A DNA stretch of 64,000 nucleotides from Citrobacter rodentium NBRC 105723 = DSM 16636 (GCF_021278985.1 NZ_CP082833.1:4340001-4404000); one strand, 5' to 3'; shown: positions 1 to 9,771, numbered from the stretch's first letter. Program-made: numbers and translations. The notes: a model not told the origin generated them from the letters alone.

Positions 1-996
1 CTGATGTTCGGCGGCAGCTACAGCAAGCAAAACAACCGCTATTTCAGCTCATGGGCAAACGTCTTCCCGGACGAAATCGGCAGCTTTGCCAACGACAACG
101 GTAACTTCCCGCAAACCCACTGGGCGCCGCAGTCGCTGGCTCAGGACGACACCACGCACATGAAGTCGCTGTATGCCGCAACGCGCATTTCTCTGGCCGA
201 TCCGCTGCACCTGATCCTCGGCGCGCGCTATACCAACTGGCGTGTTGATACCCTGACCTACAGCATGGAGCAAAACCACACCACGCCGTATGCCGGTCTG
301 GTTTACGATATCAACGATAACTGGTCGACCTACGCCAGCTACACCTCGATCTTCCAGCCGCAAAATAAGCGAGACAGCTCAGGCAAGTATCTCTCCCCGA
401 TTATTGGCAATAACTATGAAGTGGGTCTGAAATCTGACTGGCTGAACAGCCGCCTGACCACCACGCTCTCGGTATTCCGCATTGAGCAGGACAACGTCGG
501 TCAGTCCACCGGCGTGCCTATCGCCGGCAGCAACGGCGACACCGCCTATAAAGCGGTGGACGGCACCGTCAGCAAAGGGGTGGAACTGGAGATCAACGGC
601 GCGATCACCGATAACTGGCAGATGACCTTCGGCGCCACGCGCTACGTCGCGAACGACAACGAAGGCAATGCGGTGAATCCTTATCTGCCGCGCACTTCAG
701 TGAAACTGTTCACCCGCTATCGCCTGCCGGATATGCCGGAACTGACCGTCGGCGGCGGCGTAAACTGGCAAAACCGCGTCTACAGCGACACGGTGACGCC
801 GTATGGCACCTTCCGCGCCGAACAGGGCAGCTATGCGCTGGTGGATCTCTTCACCCGCTACCAGGTCAGCAAAAACTTCTCGCTGCAGGGTAACGTCAAT
901 AATCTGTTCAATAAGACCTACGATACCAACGTCGAAGGTTCGATTGTGTACGGTGAACCGCGCAACGTGAGCATCACCGCCACCTGGCAGTTCTGA
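1..996 (+). CDS. fhuE: FhuE TonB-dependent ferric-coprogen receptor, 3' part
   Basis: Outer-membrane siderophore receptor for coprogen and related hydroxamates; energy comes from TonB-ExbBD. The window opens inside the gene. The frame is open from base 1, so the ATG at position 4 is internal and only about the last 331 codons are present. They contain alternating amphipathic beta strands of the barrel, the late-barrel motif NNLFNKTYD, and a C-terminal aromatic residue (TWQF) as expected for BAM-assembled barrels. The sequence closely resembles the C-terminal half of E. coli FhuE. It converges on ptsG, as in E. coli. The plug domain, TonB box and any Fur site lie outside the window. Confidence 0.93.
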   Translation: MMFGGSYSKQNNRYFSSWANVFPDEIGSFANDNGNFPQTHWAPQSLAQDDTTHMKSLYAATRISLADPLHLILGARYTNWRVDTLTYSMEQNHTTPYAGLVYDINDNWSTYASYTSIFQPQNKRDSSGKYLSPIIGNNYEVGLKSDWLNSRLTTTLSVFRIEQDNVGQSTGVPIAGSNGDTAYKAVDGTVSKGVELEINGAITDNWQMTFGATRYVANDNEGNAVNPYLPRTSVKLFTRYRLPDMPELTVGGGVNWQNRVYSDTVTPYGTFRAEQGSYALVDLFTRYQVSKNFSLQGNVNNLFNKTYDTNVEGSIVYGEPRNVSITATWQF

Positions 997-1030
997 TCCC
1001 TCTGCCGGATCGGCAGCGCAGAATATAAAA

Positions 1031-1052
1031 AAGGCAGCCATGCGGCTGCCTT
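1031..1052 (-). terminator. Rho-independent terminator of ptsG (fhuE/ptsG convergent gap)
   Basis: Perfect 9-bp stem AAGGCAGCC / GGCTGCCTT with a 4-base loop. Read on the minus strand, it is followed by a T-rich run, so it fits the end of the ptsG transcript. It may also stop fhuE transcription in the other direction. Confidence 0.8.
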
Positions 1053-1075
1053 AGTTCTCCCCGGACTCTTACTGC

Positions 1076-2509
1076 TTAGCTGTTACGGATGTACTCATCC
1101 ATTTCAGTTTTCAGGTTATCGGATTTCGTACCGAAGATAGCCTGAACGCCGGAACCGGCAACCACCACGCCAGCAGCGCCCAGGTTCTTCAGGCCAGCCT
1201 GATCAACCTTCGCCACGTCAGCCACGCTGACACGCAGACGGGTAATGCACGCATCCAGGTTAGTGATGTTTTCTTTACCGCCAAATGCCGCCACCAGAGC
1301 CGGGGCCATTTCGCTGGTCGCGCCCGCTTTCGCTTCGTCGGTGTTATCTTCACGACCCGGGGTTTTCAGATCCAGCGCTTTAATCAGCACGCGGAAAACG
1401 GTGTAGTAAACGATCGCATAACCGATGCCCACAATCGGGAACAGCCACAGTTTGCTGCTGTTGCCTGACAGAACGATAAAGTCGATCAGACCGTGCGAGA
1501 AGGAGGTGCCGTCACGCATACCCAGCAGGATACAGATCGGGAACGCCAGACCAGCCAGAATCGCGTGGATGATGTACAGGATCGGCGCAACGAACATGAA
1601 GGAGAACTCGATCGGCTCGGTGATACCGGTCAGGAACGAGGTCAGCGCGGCGGAGATCATGATACCGCCCACTTTGGCGCGGTTTTCTGGTTTAGCAGAG
1701 TGCCAGATGGCGATAGCCGCAGCCGGCAGACCGTACATCTTGAACAGGAAGCCGCCGGACAGTTTGCCCGCAGTCGGGTCGCCCGCCATATAACGCGGAA
1801 TATCGCCGTGGAATACCTGGCCTGCCGCGTTGGTGTATTCGCCGATCTGCATCTGGAAAGGAACGTTCCAGATATGGTGCAGACCAAACGGCACCAGGCA
1901 GCGCTCAATGAAGCCGTAGATACCGAACGCCACAACCGGGTTCTGGTAAGCAGCCCACTGAGAGAAGGTCTGAATAGCAGTACCAATCGGCGGCCAGATG
2001 AAGGAAAGGATCACGCCGGTGAAGATCGCCGCCAGACCAGAGATAATCGGTACAAAGCGCTTGCCGGCAAAGAAGCCGAGATACTCAGGCAGCTTGATAC
2101 GGTAGAAGCGGTTGAACATATACGCCGCAATCGCACCGGAGATGATCCCGCCGAGAACACCGGTATCCGCAAGGTGTTTCGCAGCGATCTCTTCAGCCGG
2201 TAAATGCAGAACCAGCGGCGCAACCACGGACATGGTTTTAACCATGATGCCGTAGGCGACAACCGAAGCCAGCGCGGAAACGCCGTCGTTGTTGGTAAAG
2301 CCCAGCGCAACGCCGATAGCGAAAATAAGCGGCATGTTAGCAAAGACAGAACCGCCTGCTTCCGCCATGACATGCGATACAACGGCTGGCAGCCAGCTGA
2401 AGTTTGCGGAACCGACGCCAAGCAGGATACCTGCGATCGGCAGCACGGATACCGGCAGCATCAGCGATTTACCGACCTTCTGCAGGTTAGCAAATGCATT
2501 CTTAAACAT
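1076..2509 (-). CDS. ptsG: PtsG, glucose-specific PTS permease IIBC
   Basis: Inner-membrane glucose transporter that phosphorylates glucose during uptake, taking phosphate from EIIA-Glc (Crr). The 477 residues equal the E. coli length. An EIIC membrane domain fills roughly residues 1-388; a linker leads to the cytoplasmic EIIB domain. EIIB carries the phospho-accepting cysteine in DACITRLRVSV, near residue 421. The glycine-rich EIIC signature around GITEPIEFSF is present. The upstream region carries Mlc and CRP sites, and the stretch just before the start codon resembles the E. coli segment paired by the small RNA SgrS. Confidence 0.97.
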   Translation of the reverse strand: MFKNAFANLQKVGKSLMLPVSVLPIAGILLGVGSANFSWLPAVVSHVMAEAGGSVFANMPLIFAIGVALGFTNNDGVSALASVVAYGIMVKTMSVVAPLVLHLPAEEIAAKHLADTGVLGGIISGAIAAYMFNRFYRIKLPEYLGFFAGKRFVPIISGLAAIFTGVILSFIWPPIGTAIQTFSQWAAYQNPVVAFGIYGFIERCLVPFGLHHIWNVPFQMQIGEYTNAAGQVFHGDIPRYMAGDPTAGKLSGGFLFKMYGLPAAAIAIWHSAKPENRAKVGGIMISAALTSFLTGITEPIEFSFMFVAPILYIIHAILAGLAFPICILLGMRDGTSFSHGLIDFIVLSGNSSKLWLFPIVGIGYAIVYYTVFRVLIKALDLKTPGREDNTDEAKAGATSEMAPALVAAFGGKENITNLDACITRLRVSVADVAKVDQAGLKNLGAAGVVVAGSGVQAIFGTKSDNLKTEMDEYIRNS

Positions 2510-2586
2510 AATTAGGAGTGCTCCTGAGTATTTGTGTTTTCTATGTTTTCACGCATTAGCAAGGGGGGAGAGCCTCGCCGTGGACA

Positions 2587-2661
2587 GGGCATCTAAGTGC
2601 CCTTTATTTATTACACAGAGTAAAATAATTCAGCGTATTTTTGTTTGATGGCTATCACGTT
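2587..2661 (-). promoter_or_regulatory. ptsG promoter region: leader hairpin, Mlc operator, CRP site
   Basis: Read on the minus strand, positions 2642-2661 contain CGTGATAGCCATCAAA, a good CRP half-site pair. Positions 2607-2628 contain the operator TTATTTTACTCTGTGTAATA, matching what I recall of the E. coli ptsG Mlc site. A hairpin GGGCA-N6-TGCCC (2587-2602) lies in the 5' leader, about 80 nt before the start codon. The arrangement implies glucose induction through Mlc and cAMP-CRP activation. Site identities come from recall of the E. coli promoter. Confidence 0.75.
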
Positions 2662-2801
2662 TCAACTCCGCGTAACGCTTTAAGTTGCACATTTTGACAA
2701 AAATAGTATCTGAATGTGTCAGGCCGTTCATTCACCGCCCGATTTGTGGCGGTGAACTTTACTCGCTTTAGCGATTAATTACGAGCTTTAAAAAAACTCA
2801 T

Positions 2802-3599
2802 CTAAGAGGCTGATTGCAGGCGGGAAGCGTCGATATGGAACAGGCTGGCAAAGTTATTGGTGGTTACCTGCGCCAGTTCATCAACGGCAACACCCTTCAA
2901 TACGGCCATGTATTCTGCGACATCACGCACCATCGCAGGCTGGTTTTCTTTACCGCGGTGCGGAACCGGCGCTAAATACGGCGAATCCGTCTCAACCAGC
3001 AGGCGATCCAGAGGCACATAGCGCGCGGCATCGCGCAGCTGTTCGGCATTACGGAAGGTGACGATACCGGAGAAGGAGATATAAAAGCCTAAATCCAGTA
3101 ATTTACCTGCCGTTTCTCTGTCTTCTGTAAAACAGTGTAGTACGCCGCCGCAATCCGTCACCTTTTCATTGCGAAGAATTGCCAGCGTATCGGCACGGGC
3201 ATCGCGGGTATGGACGATCACCGGTTTATTCAGCTCGCGACCAATCTGAATATGATTGATAAAGGACGCCTGCTGGCGAAGCTTCGTTTCCGGGGTATAA
3301 AAATAGTCCAGCCCGGTTTCGCCCATCGCCACCACGCCCTCTTCGCCTGCCAGCCGACGCAGATCCTCTACCGCGTAGTCCTCATCCTGGTTCAGCGGAT
3401 GAACGCCACAGGAAAAGACCACGTTATCGCGCTCGCCTACCTGCTCACGCATACTGCGGTAGCCCGGCAGCGTGGTCGCCACTGCCAGACAAAATTTCAC
3501 ATCGCGCGCGGCGGCTTTCGCCAGCACGTCATCCACGTCCTTATGCAGAGATTGATAATCCAGGCCATCAAGATGGCAATGCGAGTCGACTAAAAACAT
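2802..3599 (-). CDS. ycfH: YcfH, TatD-family metal-dependent hydrolase
   Basis: Member of the TatD DNase family (TIM-barrel amidohydrolase fold) and probably a metal-dependent nuclease; the precise substrate of YcfH is not established. Visible motifs are the N-terminal metal-binding DSHCHLDG (HxH), GETGLDY, VIVHTRDA, LHCFT and ETDSPYLAP, all typical of the family. The start at 3599 (MFLVDSHCH) gives 265 residues, the E. coli length; a longer in-frame start at 3659 would add residues overlapping holB. It directly follows holB (10-bp gap) in the pabC-mltG-tmk-holB-ycfH series. Confidence 0.93.
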   Translation of the reverse strand: MFLVDSHCHLDGLDYQSLHKDVDDVLAKAAARDVKFCLAVATTLPGYRSMREQVGERDNVVFSCGVHPLNQDEDYAVEDLRRLAGEEGVVAMGETGLDYFYTPETKLRQQASFINHIQIGRELNKPVIVHTRDARADTLAILRNEKVTDCGGVLHCFTEDRETAGKLLDLGFYISFSGIVTFRNAEQLRDAARYVPLDRLLVETDSPYLAPVPHRGKENQPAMVRDVAEYMAVLKGVAVDELAQVTTNNFASLFHIDASRLQSAS

Positions 3600-3609
3600 A
3601 ATGTCTCTC

Positions 3610-4614
3610 TTAAAGATGGGGAACAGGCAATACGGCGCCTGGTTGCAGGTAATGCTCAATCCGGAGAAGGAGATCGGTCAGGACCAGTTCACGGTTCAGG
3701 CCGCTCACGTTTAGCAGTTGTTCGCGACTGTGGCAGACGGCATTCAGGATCGCCTGAATCCGGCTGGCGGAGTAGTTTGCGGCCAGTGCCACCGCCAGCG
3801 GCTCTGCATCGACATTGGTTAATGACGATGCCCCGTGCTGGCGTTTCAGCGCGTCCATCAACAGCATCGCCAGCCAGTGCAGCCTTTCCGGCGCCTGCTC
3901 ATGATTCAGTGCCGACAGTAAAGTATACCAGTCGCCGTTGGAAACGCTGGCGGTCAGCGCCTGGAGCAGCGCATCGCGATGCGCCCAGCTTTCAGCCTGC
4001 AGCAATTCATACGCAGCGCCCGGTGAACCGGCGCTCAGGCGCAGCGCGGTGATTATCGCCTCTTGTGACATTGTCACCTCGCGCACCAGCCAGGCGACGG
4101 CGTACTGTTCCGGCGGCGGCGCAAGATGATGCAGACGGCAACGGCTGCGTAATGTCGCCAGTAACCGCGCCGGTTCCCGACTCGCCAGGAAAAACCAGGT
4201 GTGTTCCGGCGGCTCTTCCAGCGTTTTCAACAGGGCGTTCGCCGCGGCGTCGGTCAGCAGCGCCGCATCCGGGATCCACACCACTTTTGCGCCGCCAAGC
4301 CGGGCTCTTTCGTACAGCTTTTCGCCCACTTCGCGTACCGCATCGATACCCAGCGCGCTCTTCCCTTTTTCCGGCAACAGCGCGTAATAATCGGGATGGG
4401 TGCCCGCCTGCATAAGCTGACAGCCGCGACAGTGGCCGCAGCTTTTATGGCCCTCCGGCTGCTGACAGAGCAGATACCGGCTTAATGCGTAAATCAACGC
4501 GTCATCGCCCATGCCGGGCAGTGCCTGAATCAGTAGCGCATGGTGCCCCCGTCCCCCCTGGTAGCTGGCCACCAGTTTTTCGAAGTCCGGACGTAACCAC
4601 GGATACCATTTCAT
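3610..4614 (-). CDS. holB: HolB, DNA polymerase III delta' subunit
   Basis: Delta' subunit of the clamp-loader complex that opens the beta sliding clamp for DnaN loading. The 334-residue product has the zinc-binding cysteines CGHCRGC (about residues 50-65), the AAA+ box VII/sensor segment LKTLEEPP and the SRC motif (RSRCRLH). The P-loop is degenerate, as expected for delta'. The start MKWYPWLRP at 4614 matches E. coli and overlaps the tmk stop by 4 bases, suggesting translational coupling. Confidence 0.95.
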   Translation of the reverse strand: MKWYPWLRPDFEKLVASYQGGRGHHALLIQALPGMGDDALIYALSRYLLCQQPEGHKSCGHCRGCQLMQAGTHPDYYALLPEKGKSALGIDAVREVGEKLYERARLGGAKVVWIPDAALLTDAAANALLKTLEEPPEHTWFFLASREPARLLATLRSRCRLHHLAPPPEQYAVAWLVREVTMSQEAIITALRLSAGSPGAAYELLQAESWAHRDALLQALTASVSNGDWYTLLSALNHEQAPERLHWLAMLLMDALKRQHGASSLTNVDAEPLAVALAANYSASRIQAILNAVCHSREQLLNVSGLNRELVLTDLLLRIEHYLQPGAVLPVPHL

Positions 4615-5252
4615 GCGCCCTGCTCCTTCACCCATTCGCTGACTACCGTGCGAATGCTGTGCATAACGGCATCCAGCGGCTGCGTAGCGTCAATGGTGCG
4701 TATGCCGGGGTCCTGCGCGGCAAGCTCGAGATAGCGGGCGCGGGTGCGATTAAAGAAATCAAAGGACTCCTGCTCAATGCGATCAAGCTCGCCGCGGGCG
4801 CGGGCGCGTTTCAGCCCCACCTCCGGCGTCACATCCAGGTAGAGCGTTAAATCGGGACGGAAATCGCCCAGCACCGCGTCCCGCAGCGTCGCCAGCATAT
4901 GGCGATCGATACCGCGTCCGCCGCCCTGATAGGCCTGAGTGGAGAGATCGTGACGGTCGCCAATCACCCACGCGCCGTTTGCCAGTGCGGGCCTGATAAC
5001 CGTTTCAACCAGCTGCACGCGCGCGGCGTAAAACATCAGCACTTCCGCTTTATCGCAGATGATTTCATCGCCCACGGATTTAATGTCCAGCACCAGGCTG
5101 CGCAACTTTTCCGCCAGCTGCGTGCCGCCCGGCTCGCGGGTAAAAACCATGTCGCGAATGCCGAGCTGCTGCAGCGTCTCGACCACCACATTACGCGCGG
5201 TGGTTTTTCCGGCGCCTTCCAGCCCCTCGATGACGATATACTTACTGCGCAT
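4611..5252 (-). CDS. tmk: Tmk, thymidylate kinase
   Basis: Phosphorylates dTMP to dTDP in the dTTP pathway. The 213 residues equal the E. coli length. The Walker A loop EGLEGAGKTT sits at the N terminus, the DR(Y/H) motif appears as GDRHDLSTQAYQGGGR, and the arginine-rich LID (RARARGELDRIE) is typical of the E. coli type. It overlaps the mltG 3' end by 11 bp and the holB start by 4 bp, so it lies within a tight operon. Confidence 0.96.
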   Translation of the reverse strand: MRSKYIVIEGLEGAGKTTARNVVVETLQQLGIRDMVFTREPGGTQLAEKLRSLVLDIKSVGDEIICDKAEVLMFYAARVQLVETVIRPALANGAWVIGDRHDLSTQAYQGGGRGIDRHMLATLRDAVLGDFRPDLTLYLDVTPEVGLKRARARGELDRIEQESFDFFNRTRARYLELAAQDPGIRTIDATQPLDAVMHSIRTVVSEWVKEQGA

Positions 5253-6265
5253 TTTTTTCCTTAAGCACTTTCAGATACTCCTGCACCGACCGGTTATGGC
5301 TGGCAAGATTGGTGTTAAACGTATGCCCGCCTTTACCGTCGGCGACAAAATAGAGATACGGCGTTTTTGCCGGATGCGCCGCGGCCTTCAGCGAAGCTTC
5401 GCCCGGCATGGCGATCGGCCCCGGCGGCAGACCGGTGATGGTATAGGTGTTATAAGCCGTCGGCGTTTCCAGATCCGCGCGGGAAATCCTGCCATTATAG
5501 CGCTCACCCATGCCGTAAATCACCGTCGGATCGGTTTGCAGACGCATTCCGACGCGCAGACGGTTAATGAATACCGACGCGACCCGATCGCGCTCGCTGG
5601 CGACCGCCGTCTCTTTTTCAATAATCGAGGCCATCGTCACCAGCTGATTCTGGTCCTGATACGGCAGCCCTTTTGCCCGCCCTTCCCAGACGCTATCAAC
5701 CATTTTCACCATTTTTTGATGGGCGCGCCTGAGCAAGGCCACATCGGTGGTGTTGGCGGTATACATCCAGGTATCGGGCCAGAACCAGCCTTCAAGGCGG
5801 TCGGTGCCGTTCATCCCCAGCGCCGTGGCGACGCTCTCGTAGCTGTCGTCACTCAGGGTATGCCTGATGTATGGCGCCTCGCGCAGCTGTCTGAGATAGT
5901 CGCTTAAACGTAGCCCCTCTACCAGACGCAGCGGGAACTGCGCCTCTTTGCCGCTTTCCAGCAGTTGCAGCATTTCGCGCACGCGCATCCCAGGAGTGAA
6001 ACGATAGGTGCCCGCCTTAAAATGGGCAAGCTCAGGCTCGACGCGCAGTAGCCATTGAAATACGCGTGGACGGTTAATCACACCTTCAGCGTACAGCTGA
6101 TCTCCCAGCGCCAGACGACCGGTGCCCGGTTTAAGGGTAAAAAACGATTTCGTCTTTAATCAGTATCTTACTGTCCGCCAGTTGCCGGACCTTCCACACG
6201 CCCACGCCAGCGGCAACGCCCAGCACAACAACCAGTAACAGAACAACGGATAACAATTTTTTCAT
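5242..6265 (-). pseudogene. mltG: MltG (YceG) endolytic murein transglycosylase, frameshifted
   Basis: Inner-membrane endolytic transglycosylase thought to terminate glycan strand synthesis. From the ATG at 6265 the frame reads a transmembrane anchor (MKKLLSVVLLLVVVLG) and continues to about residue 46. It then hits a stop just after a run of six T (forward-strand A at 6139-6144). Removing one T restores the E. coli-like reading FTLKPGTGRLALGDQLY and joins the frame of the catalytic part (5242 to about 6130), which is otherwise intact (MASIIEKET, TPTAYNTYT). The span is 1024 nt, one more than the 1023 of a 340-codon gene. A GTG at 6081 could restart translation, but that product would lack the membrane anchor. 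A sequencing error or slippage is possible. Confidence 0.85.
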
Positions 6266-6267
6266 GA

Positions 6268-7077
6268 CTAATTCGGATGCTCGCACAGTGGGGCCAGAAA
6301 TTCATACAGCGCACGTGATGAGAAGCGTTTCGTTCCCCAGGCACGTACGGGAACAACCGGCATCAGCGCATTACAGACGACCATTTCGTCAGCGTGCTGA
6401 AGCTCTTCTTCACGGGCTCGGGTTTCGACAAGCCGAAAAGACGATTGTGCCAGCTGTCGCATACAGAATTGTCGCATTATGCCATTCACCCCCGCCTGAT
6501 CGAGACAGGGCGTATACACCACATTGTCTTTTCGCCAGAACAAATTAGCCGCACAGCATTCCGTAACCCAGCCCTCGCTGTCAAGAACCAGCGCTTCATC
6601 GGCCTCCGTCTGCTCAAGATGAGAGCGAATCAACACCTGTTCAAGGCGATTCAGGTGCTTGATACCTGCCAGCATCGGATTGCGTCCGAGGCGCACCGGG
6701 CTAAGGGTCAGGGTAATCCCCTGCTCCCGCCAGCGGTCATAGTGAGAGGGCCACGGCGAAACGCTGAGAATGCGGGTAGGTTGCCGGCACTGCGCCGCGC
6801 TGTATCCTCGCCCGCAGCTGCCGCGGCTGATAATCACTTTCAGCACGCCGCGCAGATGACCGGCAGAGAGCGTGCTCATTTCGCGCTCAAGCTCGTCCAG
6901 ATCAGCGAAGGCGATCAGCAATTTCTCACACGCCTCCTGCAGGCGTCGAAGGTGCGCGGCCAGCTGGCATACTTTTCCGTCAATAATGCGCGCGGTGGTA
7001 AAGCAGCCATCGCCGAACTGGATCGCGCGATCGCTCGCGGCAAGCGACGCCTGTTCACGGCCATTTATCAAGAACAT
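6268..7077 (-). CDS. pabC: PabC, aminodeoxychorismate lyase
   Basis: PLP enzyme of fold type IV that releases pyruvate from 4-amino-4-deoxychorismate to give p-aminobenzoate for folate. The 269 residues equal the E. coli length. The PLP lysine lies in GIKHLNR (residue 140), with the class-IV signature further on (EGWVTECCAANLFW). It stands between fabF and mltG, as in E. coli; its stop is two bases from the mltG start. Confidence 0.95.
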   Translation of the reverse strand: MFLINGREQASLAASDRAIQFGDGCFTTARIIDGKVCQLAAHLRRLQEACEKLLIAFADLDELEREMSTLSAGHLRGVLKVIISRGSCGRGYSAAQCRQPTRILSVSPWPSHYDRWREQGITLTLSPVRLGRNPMLAGIKHLNRLEQVLIRSHLEQTEADEALVLDSEGWVTECCAANLFWRKDNVVYTPCLDQAGVNGIMRQFCMRQLAQSSFRLVETRAREEELQHADEMVVCNALMPVVPVRAWGTKRFSSRALYEFLAPLCEHPN

Positions 7078-7150
7078 AGCAGCTCCTTATGGATGACAGG
7101 ATAGTGTGGCAGGATGGCTGACTCAGGACAAGGGTGGAGAAGAGAATAAG

Positions 7151-7173
7151 AAAGGCCCGACAAGCGGGCCTTT
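7151..7173 (-). terminator. Terminator after fabF
   Basis: Stem AAAGGCCCG / CGGGCCTTT with a 5-base loop in the fabF-pabC gap. The minus strand continues into a short T-rich stretch. It probably partly separates the fab genes from pabC-mltG-tmk-holB. Confidence 0.65.
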
Positions 7174-7195
7174 AAGCAGTTACGGACAACGGCGA

Positions 7196-8437
7196 TTAGA
7201 TCTTTTTAAAGATCAGCGAACCGTTGGTGCCGCCAAAGCCGAAGGAGTTACACAGGGCATACTCCATTCCGCTGACCTGACGCGCCTCATGTGGCACGAA
7301 ATCCAGATCGCAGCCTTCATCCGGGTTATCCAGGTTGATGGTCGGCGGAACCGCCTGATCGCGCAGCGCCAGGATAGAGTAAATGGACTCTACCGCGCCA
7401 GCGGCGCCCAGCAGGTGACCGGTCATTGATTTGGTGGAGCTCACCATCACGCGGCTCGCCGCGTCGCCAAAGACCGATTTCACCGCCTGCGCTTCGGCTT
7501 TATCGCCTGCCGGCGTGGAGGTGCCGTGCGCGTTGACGTAACCAATCTTGCCCGGTTCAATCGCCGCGTCACGCAGCGCGTTGACCATCGCCAGCGCCGC
7601 GCCCGCGCCGTTTTCCGGCGGTGACGTCATATGATAAGCATCGCTGCTCATCCCGAAACCTACGACCTCAGCATAAATTTTCGCGCCGCGCTTTTTCGCA
7701 TGTTCATACTCTTCGAGTACAACCATCCCGGCGCCGTCGCCAAGCACAAAGCCGTCACGCTCTTTATCCCACGGACGGCTGGCCGCCTGCGGATTGTCGT
7801 TACGCGTGGAAAGCGCGCGCGCTGCGCCAAAGCCGCCTACGCCCAGCGGCGTACTGGCTTTTTCAGCACCGCCCGCCACCATCGCGTCCGCATCGCCGTA
7901 TGCAATGATACGTGCGGCGTGACCGATGTTATGTACGCCTGAGGTGCAGGCGGTGGCGATAGAGATGCTCGGCCCGCGCAGGCCGTACATGATGGTCAGG
8001 TGGCCTGCCACCATGTTGACAATCGTCGACGGAACGAAGAACGGGCTAATCTTACGCGGCCCACCGTTCACCAGGGAACTGTGGTTTTCTTCAATTAGTC
8101 CGAGACCACCGATACCGGAGCCGATAGCGGCGCCAATACGGGTTGCGTTCTCTTCCGTTACTTCAAGGCCAGAATCCTGCATGGCCTGAACGCCAGCGAC
8201 AATTCCATATTGAATGAAGGCATCCATCTTGCGCTGTTCTTTACGCGAGATAATGTCATCACAGTTAAAATCCTTTACTAAGCCAGCAAATTTCGTTGCA
8301 TAGGCGCTAGTATCGAAATGGTCGATCAGGCTGATGCCACTCTGACCGGCAAGGAGAGCTTTCCAGGTAGACTCTACGGTATTGCCGACAGGAGACAACA
8401 TGCCCAGTCCGGTCACAACTACACGACGCTTAGACAC
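7196..8437 (-). CDS. fabF: FabF, beta-ketoacyl-ACP synthase II
   Basis: Condensing enzyme of type II fatty-acid synthesis, elongating acyl-ACP with malonyl-ACP; it is responsible for the temperature-regulated palmitoleate to cis-vaccenate step. The 413 residues have the thiolase fold. The active-site Cys lies in IATACTSGVHN, and the two catalytic His in NAHGTSTPAGD and KSMTGHLLGAAG. It lies downstream of acpP, as in E. coli. Confidence 0.97.
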   Translation of the reverse strand: MSKRRVVVTGLGMLSPVGNTVESTWKALLAGQSGISLIDHFDTSAYATKFAGLVKDFNCDDIISRKEQRKMDAFIQYGIVAGVQAMQDSGLEVTEENATRIGAAIGSGIGGLGLIEENHSSLVNGGPRKISPFFVPSTIVNMVAGHLTIMYGLRGPSISIATACTSGVHNIGHAARIIAYGDADAMVAGGAEKASTPLGVGGFGAARALSTRNDNPQAASRPWDKERDGFVLGDGAGMVVLEEYEHAKKRGAKIYAEVVGFGMSSDAYHMTSPPENGAGAALAMVNALRDAAIEPGKIGYVNAHGTSTPAGDKAEAQAVKSVFGDAASRVMVSSTKSMTGHLLGAAGAVESIYSILALRDQAVPPTINLDNPDEGCDLDFVPHEARQVSGMEYALCNSFGFGGTNGSLIFKKI

Positions 8438-8523
8438 GGTTGTCCTCCAGGGAGGGAAAAATGATTCTAGTGGGACAAAAGGATAAAACTCAGGCGGTCG
8501 AATGACCGCCTGGAGATGTTCAC

Positions 8524-8760
8524 TTACGCCTGGTGGCCGTTGATGTAATCAATGGCAGCCTGAACGGTGGTGATTTTCTCAGCTTCTTCGTCCGGAATCT
8601 CAGTATCAAACTCTTCTTCCAGAGCCATTACCAGCTCAACGGTGTCAAGAGAATCTGCGCCCAGGTCTTCAACGAAAGAAGCATTGTTGGTAACTTCTTC
8701 CTGCTTAACGCCCAGCTGTTCGCCGATAATTTTCTTAACGCGTTCTTCGATAGTGCTCAT
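8524..8760 (-). CDS. acpP: AcpP, acyl carrier protein
   Basis: Small acidic four-helix carrier that holds growing acyl chains on 4'-phosphopantetheine. The 78 residues include the prosthetic-group serine in GADSLD. Sequence and length are essentially those of E. coli AcpP. A 276-bp gap upstream (8761-9036) separates it from fabG and probably holds its own strong promoter, consistent with the high expression known for ACP. Confidence 0.97.
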
Positions 8761-9036
8761 ACTCTTAAATTTCCTATCAAAACTCGCTTTCGCGATGGTT
8801 TTCGTAGTGTATAAAATGTTGAAAAATTTGCAACTAAATCCCGGCAGGTCTTACCACGATTTTGCGCTATTTTGCGGCTTTTCACCCAAATAACGCAAAT
8901 ATTTTTCTACACATTATCGATCGGGCCGCCGGGATAGCGGCTGCGCCCTCGGTCCCAGGTCACAGAGTAAACTGTGCTTGCGGACTTTCTGACCTTACCG
9001 CCTGTAGCGACCCGGATGATTTTGTGTATATCGTGG

Positions 9037-9771
9037 TTAAACCATATACATCCCGCCATTGACGTGCAGAGTCTCACCAGTGATGTAACCCGCTTCGTCA
9101 GAAGCTAAAAATGCAACCGCGCTGGCAATTTCTTTTGGGGAGCCTAAGCGACCCGCCGGAACGGCTGCCAGCGTACCCGCACGCTGCTCATCGGTCAGCG
9201 CACGCGTCATGTCCGTTTCAATAAAGCCCGGAGCAACAACGTTTACAGTAATGCCGCGGGACGCAACTTCGCGCGCCAGCGATTTACTGAAGCCAATCAG
9301 ACCCGCTTTCGCCGCAGCGTAGTTTGTCTGACCCGCATTTCCCATGGTACCAACCACAGAACCGACAGTGATAATACGTCCATGACGCTTCTTCATCATA
9401 GCGCGCATTACCGCTTTTGACAGGCGGAAAACAGATGAAAGATTGGTTTCGAGAATATCGTTCCACTCATCATCTTTCATTCGCATCAGCAGATTGTCAC
9501 GAGTGATACCGGCATTATTAACCAGGATATCGACTTCACCAAATTCTGCGCGAATTTTTTCCAGAACAGATTCGATAGATGCAGGATCGGTCACATTCAG
9601 CATCAGACCTTTCCCGTTGGCACCTAAATAATCGCTAATGGCCTGAGCGCCATTTTCGCTGGTAGCCGTACCGATTACGGTCGCGCCACGGGCAACGAGC
9701 GTCTCTGCAATTGCGCGGCCAATCCCGCGGCTTGCACCGGTGACCAGCGCGATTTTTCCTTCAAAACTCAT
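9037..9771 (-). CDS. fabG: FabG, 3-oxoacyl-ACP reductase
   Basis: NADPH-dependent short-chain dehydrogenase that reduces beta-ketoacyl-ACP. The 244 residues contain the cofactor loop TGASRGIG, the NNAG motif, the catalytic Ser in VGSVVG and the YAAAK motif. It sits between fabD (12 bp upstream) and acpP. Confidence 0.97.
   Translation of the reverse strand: MSFEGKIALVTGASRGIGRAIAETLVARGATVIGTATSENGAQAISDYLGANGKGLMLNVTDPASIESVLEKIRAEFGEVDILVNNAGITRDNLLMRMKDDEWNDILETNLSSVFRLSKAVMRAMMKKRHGRIITVGSVVGTMGNAGQTNYAAAKAGLIGFSKSLAREVASRGITVNVVAPGFIETDMTRALTDEQRAGTLAAVPAGRLGSPKEIASAVAFLASDEAGYITGETLHVNGGMYMV

Noticed and set aside
2204..2648. Plus-strand open frames over the ptsG start and promoter
   Set aside because: They are antisense to ptsG and its Mlc/CRP control region, with no support.
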